From NCBI RefSeq assembly GCF_018224885.1, contig NZ_JAGTXB010000011.1:62001-126000 (forward strand): a stretch of 64,000 nt of DNA, given 5' to 3'. The stretch comes from Chitinophaga hostae. GTDB lineage: Bacteria > Bacteroidota > Bacteroidia > Chitinophagales > Chitinophagaceae. Shown one piece after another: positions 60,192 through 64,000 of the stretch. Position 1 is the stretch's first letter. Every line of letters begins with the position of its first letter. The position numbers were made by a program, and so were the translations under genes. A model generated the notes under the pieces. That model was not told where the DNA came from, searched no databases, and worked only from the letters and a program-made list of their open reading frames with translations.

Positions 60192-61196
60192 ATGAATCCT
60201 TTCCCCGTTACCAGTTCTAATCTTTCTGCGCCACACCTGGCTTTGTTCCTGCAAACGCAGTACCATACAGCACCCGGTGTTGCTTGTCGCCTGATCAAAT
60301 CGGGAGTGAACGATACTTACCAGGTGACCACCGATACCGGTAAATACGTTTTCCGTGTATATAGCCTGCAGTGGAGAACCCGGGAAGAAATTTCGGAAGA
60401 GCTGCGCCTGTTGATATTACTGAAAGATCAGGGCATCCCTGTTTCCTGGCCGGTAGCTGATGCTACCGGTAATTATATCCAAACACTGCAAGCTCCGGAG
60501 GGAGAGCGTTTTGGCGTACTATTTACTTATGCCGCCGGTGAAAAGCTTACCCATTACGCCGATGAAATACATTTTAAAACCGGCGCCGTTATGGCACGCA
60601 TGCATCAGCTCACGCAGCAACTGCCGCTGAACCGGGTCACCTATACCTCGAAAATTTTACTGGAAGACTCCCTGGAGCAGGTAAAAAAATTCCTTGATGC
60701 CGATACGCCTGAAATGGCATTCCTGCTCAGCGCGCAGCAATACCTGCTCCGGGCATATGCCGCCGCCGACACCAGCAAAATCAGGCAGGGCGTAGTACAT
60801 ATGGATATCTGGTTTGATAACATGAATATCAATCACGATAACCAGATCACCATTTTTGATTTTGACTTCTGCGGAAACGGCTGGCAATGCCTTGATATCG
60901 CCTATTACATCCTGCAGCTTCATAGCCTGATCCGCGAAATGCCCGAATGCCAGGCAAAACTGGATCGCTTCCTGGAGGGCTATAATGCTGTACTCCCTAT
61001 CAGCGAAGAAGAAAAACGTTTGTTACCGATGCTGGGTGTATGCATGTATTTCTTTTACCTCGGCATACAATGCCAGCGTTACGACAACTGGTCTAATTCG
61101 TTCCTCAACGAGGCGTACCTGAAACGGTTTATAACGGTGCTGGTTAAACGTTATTATGAACTATATCTGCCTGCCGCATCAACGGTAAATCCATAA
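60192..61196 (+). CDS. APH-like phosphotransferase (homoserine-kinase-II/CotS type)
   Basis: 334 residues. Protein-kinase-like fold: YVFRVYSLQWRTREEISEELRLLILL with the invariant Lys replaced as in many APH members by a short insertion; VVHMDIWFDNMNI is the Brenner motif (H.D....N) and ITIFDFDFCG the DFG-like metal site. Phosphorylates a hydroxyl of an unknown small molecule, for example a sugar, choline or homoserine. Overlaps the convergent L,D-transpeptidase-like gene by 18 bases. Confidence 0.88.
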   Translation: MNPFPVTSSNLSAPHLALFLQTQYHTAPGVACRLIKSGVNDTYQVTTDTGKYVFRVYSLQWRTREEISEELRLLILLKDQGIPVSWPVADATGNYIQTLQAPEGERFGVLFTYAAGEKLTHYADEIHFKTGAVMARMHQLTQQLPLNRVTYTSKILLEDSLEQVKKFLDADTPEMAFLLSAQQYLLRAYAAADTSKIRQGVVHMDIWFDNMNINHDNQITIFDFDFCGNGWQCLDIAYYILQLHSLIREMPECQAKLDRFLEGYNAVLPISEEEKRLLPMLGVCMYFFYLGIQCQRYDNWSNSFLNEAYLKRFITVLVKRYYELYLPAASTVNP

Positions 61197-61820
61197 TAAT
61201 ACCGGGCGGGAAGCCTTGTCCAGGTAGGGTTCCAACGTAGCAAGATAAGCAGGGTTCAGCATAGGGCAACCATCGCTGCGGCAAATCCCCTGCTGCTGCG
61301 CTTCCCCGGGCACCGCCCAATAACTATGCAGCACTACAAAACGCTCAAAGGCTTTGCTGTTAGTGCTGTCCAGTCCGTATAACTTATACGCTGTTCCAAA
61401 GCGGCCACTATACTTGCCGCCTATACGATATTTACCGGGTGAGGAACAACGGCTGCCGGGTACATTTGAAAACACGGCTTTTTCCGCCCTGAAATCAGGC
61501 CCCTGCCCATGCGCTACCAAACCACTGCTGATAATACGATGCCGCTCCAGGTCATAGCAAACAAATCTCTTTCTACCGGAAAACACGCTGAAGTCTGCCA
61601 GGAAGGCATAATGGGTGTTATAACCATGCTTAACGGCGTATTCCTGCAGTACCTGCGCCTTGTGACGGAGTGTAGCCATATCCGGTACCATGGGCAAAGA
61701 CGGTGCGGCTGCTACCGGTGGTGTAATATGGGGGGAAGGCTTCTTTTCTTTGCATGCAAAGAAACAACCCGCTAAAAGCAGGGCGACTCCACACCTGTAC
61801 CATGCTGATGTACCTGTCAT
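61179..61820 (-). CDS. Murein L,D-transpeptidase catalytic-domain protein (YkuD_2)
   Basis: 213 residues from the ATG at 61820 (codon 21 of the open frame that starts at 61880), which gives a proper lipoprotein signal: VALLLAGCFFACKEKK. The catalytic part matches YkuD_2: FVCYDLERHRIISSGLVAHGQG, GKYRIGGKYSGRFGTAYKLYGLD, VVLHSYW and the active-site cysteine in CRSDGCPML, with the His of HSYW. L,D-transpeptidases link peptidoglycan peptides or attach proteins to them. Likely in the periplasm or outer membrane. Same operon as the 120-residue protein 65 bases upstream. Confidence 0.85.
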   Translation of the reverse strand: MTGTSAWYRCGVALLLAGCFFACKEKKPSPHITPPVAAAPSLPMVPDMATLRHKAQVLQEYAVKHGYNTHYAFLADFSVFSGRKRFVCYDLERHRIISSGLVAHGQGPDFRAEKAVFSNVPGSRCSSPGKYRIGGKYSGRFGTAYKLYGLDSTNSKAFERFVVLHSYWAVPGEAQQQGICRSDGCPMLNPAYLATLEPYLDKASRPVLLWIYR

Positions 61821-61885
61821 ATCATACAGATGCTGACAAAAATATTTTCCATATGCATCCGCAAAAAAAAGCGGATGCATAAGTG

Positions 61886-62248
61886 TTATTCCCAGATCTC
61901 CCTGATATGAATAAGAATAGAATACCGGCCGGTGGCGGGGTAATGGTCGATATTTAATTTTTGCGCATCAAAAGGCTGCGGTAATTTATCGGCATATTGC
62001 AGGTACAGTTCCTGTACTACGGCAATCGCTTCCGCTTTATTTTCCACCACCCATGATTTGGCGGTTTTATGATTATCGAACAACTGGTTAAAAGCTTTCC
62101 TGCTGGTGTCGGTATGTTCAAAAGGCACTACTTTCAGCGTCCACACCTCTCCTATCTTTTCCGGTTGCGCCGGTGTATCCAGTTCAATTTTAAATCTTTC
62201 CAACCCGGCGGGGTCCAGGGCACGCATAATATCCATCGCAACTGACAT
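61886..62248 (-). CDS. Small unknown protein
   Basis: 120 residues, no signal peptide. Contains a central stretch LDTPAQPEKIGEVWTLKVVPFEHTDTSRKAFNQLFDNHKTAKSWVVENKAEAIAVVQELYLQYADKLPQPFD-like pattern: a mixture of strands and helices, acidic overall. I do not recognise the family. It precedes the L,D-transpeptidase-like gene on the same strand, so a shared role in the cell envelope is possible but not shown. Confidence 0.5.
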   Translation of the reverse strand: MSVAMDIMRALDPAGLERFKIELDTPAQPEKIGEVWTLKVVPFEHTDTSRKAFNQLFDNHKTAKSWVVENKAEAIAVVQELYLQYADKLPQPFDAQKLNIDHYPATGRYSILIHIREIWE

Positions 62249-62305
62249 AACGGTATGTTTTTGTTTGACACCGCAATATTACAACTTCCCGCAAAACCAG
62301 CGATG

Positions 62306-63223
62306 TTATTCTCCTCCTTTTACTTTCATCTTCAGCGTATATATACTTTTCCCGGCTGTGATAAACAGGATATCATTGTTCTTTCCGCCGAAACAGGCGT
62401 TGGCGGTCCAGCTTTCGGGTACCGGGATAAAACCGGTTTGCTCTCCTTCTTTGCTGACCACCGTAATCCCGTTGCCGCACAGGTATAAATTACCTTTATC
62501 ATCCAGCGCCAGGCCATCAGTGGTTTTGGAAGCCATGAGCTGCTGCCGCGATAAAGTACCGTCACTGTTTACGCTGTAACGATATACTTTACCGCCATTG
62601 ATATCTGCTACGTATACCTGTTTGCCATCCGGCGTGCCAATGATGCCATTGGGTTTTACAAAGTCCTCCGCCGCAATGATCGGCTCTTTGGCGCCCGGCG
62701 CCAGGTAGTACACCCTTTCTTCTTTTATATCCGGTTGTTTGCGCTCCCAGTAATCACGCTGATAATAAGGATCTGTAAAATAAATGCCGCCCCCTGGCGC
62801 TACCCAAACATCATTGGGCCCATTGAGCTGGTGTCCTCCGAAATTATTTACCAGTATTTTTATTTTTCCTTTGGGAGAAATGGACCACAACTCATCCTTC
62901 TCATCTGCGCAGGCAATGATATTGCCTTTACGATCTACGTACAATCCGTTGGAGCGACCAGCTTTGTCCAGGAAAACGGACAACTGTCCGCGGGTATCAT
63001 ATTTCCATATCTTATTATTGGGCTGGTCAGTAAAAAAGATATTCCCTTTTTTATCAGCCACTGGCCCTTCTGTAAACGCAAATTGTTTTGAAACAAGTTC
63101 CAGCGTGGCGTTATCGGCCACTGTGGCGGGAATAGAATCGGGGTGGGCTGCCCGGACATTCATACAATAGCAAAGACCTAATAACAACGTGGAATAAAAG
63201 CTGCATTTCATGATGATCCTCAA
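62306..63223 (-). CDS. SMP-30/gluconolactonase/LRE family protein
   Basis: 305 residues; the fifth codon is also an ATG (63211) and gives the tidier signal peptide MKCSFYSTLLLGLCYCMNVRA. Six-bladed propeller typical of SMP-30: FAFTEGPVADKKGNIFFTDQPNNKIWKYD, GRSNGLYVDRKGNIIACADE, LNGPNDVWVAPGGGIYFTDPY, KPNGIIGTPDGKQVYVADINGG and LALDDKGNLYLCGNG; the E, N, N and D that bind the divalent metal are in place. Hydrolyses sugar lactones such as gluconolactone. Its own -7 candidate (TATTTTTA on the minus strand) is at 63262-63269. Confidence 0.92.
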   Translation of the reverse strand: MRIIMKCSFYSTLLLGLCYCMNVRAAHPDSIPATVADNATLELVSKQFAFTEGPVADKKGNIFFTDQPNNKIWKYDTRGQLSVFLDKAGRSNGLYVDRKGNIIACADEKDELWSISPKGKIKILVNNFGGHQLNGPNDVWVAPGGGIYFTDPYYQRDYWERKQPDIKEERVYYLAPGAKEPIIAAEDFVKPNGIIGTPDGKQVYVADINGGKVYRYSVNSDGTLSRQQLMASKTTDGLALDDKGNLYLCGNGITVVSKEGEQTGFIPVPESWTANACFGGKNNDILFITAGKSIYTLKMKVKGGE

Positions 63224-63634
63224 TTTCTACAATTGTAATAATTAAGTGGCAGAATTTTTTCTAAAAATAACGGATACCCTCCAACAAAAAGGATAAACGC
63301 TCGATAGCGTTTATCCACAAAGTAATCTGGCTGCCGATCACAGCCGGTTTGCTGATCATAAACATGACCCGCTTCAAGAAGCATAGGAATAATTAATAGC
63401 ACAACAAAATATCATTCGATACCAGTCCAATGGTCGATAAAATGGTAAATTGGAAATTTGTGACAGTGTAAGAGATGAACCTCAGTTAACAAAATAATTT
63501 TGGGGTAACCAACGCTGGATGACTTCTATTACCCGATTTTAGAATGGCGTTCCGGTCAGGTCTTGTACTGATTACGAGGGCAAAGTTATCGTGAGTAACG
63601 ACCTCCACATAGTACAAAAACGACATTTTTGTGC
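63224..63634. other. Intergenic region with minus-strand terminator and promoter element
   Basis: 411 bases. Minus strand: TAACTTTG at 63581-63588 (exact -7 pattern) and, about 265 bases downstream, the hairpin at 63286-63316 with five T. In between I see no gene; a 60-codon frame (63220-63402) exists but resembles nothing. Confidence 0.45.
63286..63316 (-). terminator. Perfect 11-bp hairpin with T tract (minus strand)
   Basis: GGATAAACGCT (63291-63301) pairs with AGCGTTTATCC (63306-63316), loop CGAT. On the minus strand it is followed by TTTTT (63286-63290). It lies 63 bases before the SMP-30 start and 319 bases after the AraC stop. Confidence 0.75.
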
Positions 63635-64000
63635 TCATCTCATTATTTTATGCAGACGGATGGTGTGCTGTAATTCTTCTTCGTGGATAAAGGAGGGCGT
63701 AACGCCGGCAAATTTTTTGAAGTCGCGGATAAAATGCATCTGGTCATAATAACCAGTGTGGTAGGCTATTTCCGTCCATGTTTTCTGCGGAAACAATTCC
63801 TTCAGCTGGTATGCCTTACAGAAACGTATCAACCGGGCATATTGCTTTGGGGGCATGCCCAGCCGTTCGGTACATTTCCGTTCAAACTGCCGCAGGCTCA
63901 AACAGGCCAGGGAGGCCAGTTCCTCCATACTGACATTTCCCGATGACCCTACCAATGCAGCCATGGCCTGGTCTACCGGCAGTAACGGCTTCACCCCCGA
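63635..64000 (-). CDS. AraC family regulator, C-terminal part (cut by the window)
   Basis: The frame is open to the edge at 64000 (codons S-G-V precede the first GTG), so the start lies outside. The visible 121 residues are the AraC DNA-binding domain: MEELASLACLSLRQFERKCTERLGMPPKQYARLIRF, then KTWTEIAYHTGYYDQMHFIRDFKKFAGVTPSFI. The N-terminal sensor is not seen. It is the third AraC-type protein class in this window besides the GlxA-like one. Confidence 0.88.
   Translation of the reverse strand, partial: SGVKPLLPVDQAMAALVGSSGNVSMEELASLACLSLRQFERKCTERLGMPPKQYARLIRFCKAYQLKELFPQKTWTEIAYHTGYYDQMHFIRDFKKFAGVTPSFIHEEELQHTIRLHKIMR

Noticed and set aside
63220-63402. 60-codon frame on the minus strand before SMP-30
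   Set aside because: It overlaps the strong hairpin with T tract, has no recognisable pattern and no promoter; the region is better read as leader or terminator.
1-64000. Search for tRNA, rRNA, CRISPR arrays, insertion sequences and prophage genes
   Set aside because: None seen. The only phage-like pattern is inside one SusD protein and is not a prophage.

Overview
The window looks like a chromosomal piece of a Bacteroidota genome, most likely Chitinophaga or a close relative. The reasons are three SusC/SusD pairs, a hybrid two-component regulator of polysaccharide use, a type IX secretion tail, many AraC regulators, GC near the middle range, few Shine-Dalgarno sequences, and promoters of the form TTG-N17-20-TAnnTTTG. 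I see no tRNA, rRNA, CRISPR array, insertion sequence or prophage.

Layout. 1-1204 holds the tail of an AHSA1-like protein, a small carboxypeptidase-regulatory-domain protein and the C-terminal remnant of a VanZ-like gene. 1206-15398 is a minus-strand polysaccharide utilisation operon (PUL 1): SusC, SusD, two surface lipoproteins with discoidin-like ends, two GH20 beta-hexosaminidases and a GH78 alpha-L-rhamnosidase. 15399-22548 holds an alpha/beta hydrolase, AraC regulators, an NAD(P)-binding protein, a MORN/TPR protein, a GlxA-type regulator and a DUF1569 protein.

22622-37175 is PUL 2. Its minus arm is SusC, SusD, a DUF5017 lipoprotein and a GH88 unsaturated glucuronyl hydrolase. Its plus arm is a hybrid sensor kinase (HTCS) followed by a PL8 polysaccharide lyase with a DNRLRE/CBM96-like domain and a T9SS tail. 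PL8 cuts uronate-containing chains by elimination, SusCD import the fragments, and GH88 removes the unsaturated uronate, so a glycosaminoglycan-like substrate is likely. The SusC and PL8 promoters share a tandem C-rich box (22-nt period, 20 nt upstream of the -7 element) that may be the HTCS binding site. The PUL 2 SusD carries an inserted module of about 135 residues that resembles phage structural proteins.

37270-46924 is a mixed region: DUF4386, Crp/Fnr, AraC, YbhB, VOC, an 824-residue secreted protein that looks like an unclassified TIM-barrel glycosidase, an alpha/beta hydrolase, a GNAT-MarR pair with palindromic operators, and two small unknown proteins. 47035-51786 is a third SusCD pair with no enzyme beside it. 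52186-64000 holds an ABC permease, an SGNH hydrolase, an esterase-TPR protein, an ArsR-AHSA1 operon with a perfect 18-bp operator, a YiiX-like peptidase, a GNAT, an APH-like kinase, a YkuD_2 transpeptidase, an SMP-30 family protein and the C-terminal part of an AraC regulator that runs off the window.

Several starts differ from the longest open frame because a promoter or signal peptide fixes them. All functional assignments come from reading the protein sequences by eye; no database search was run.
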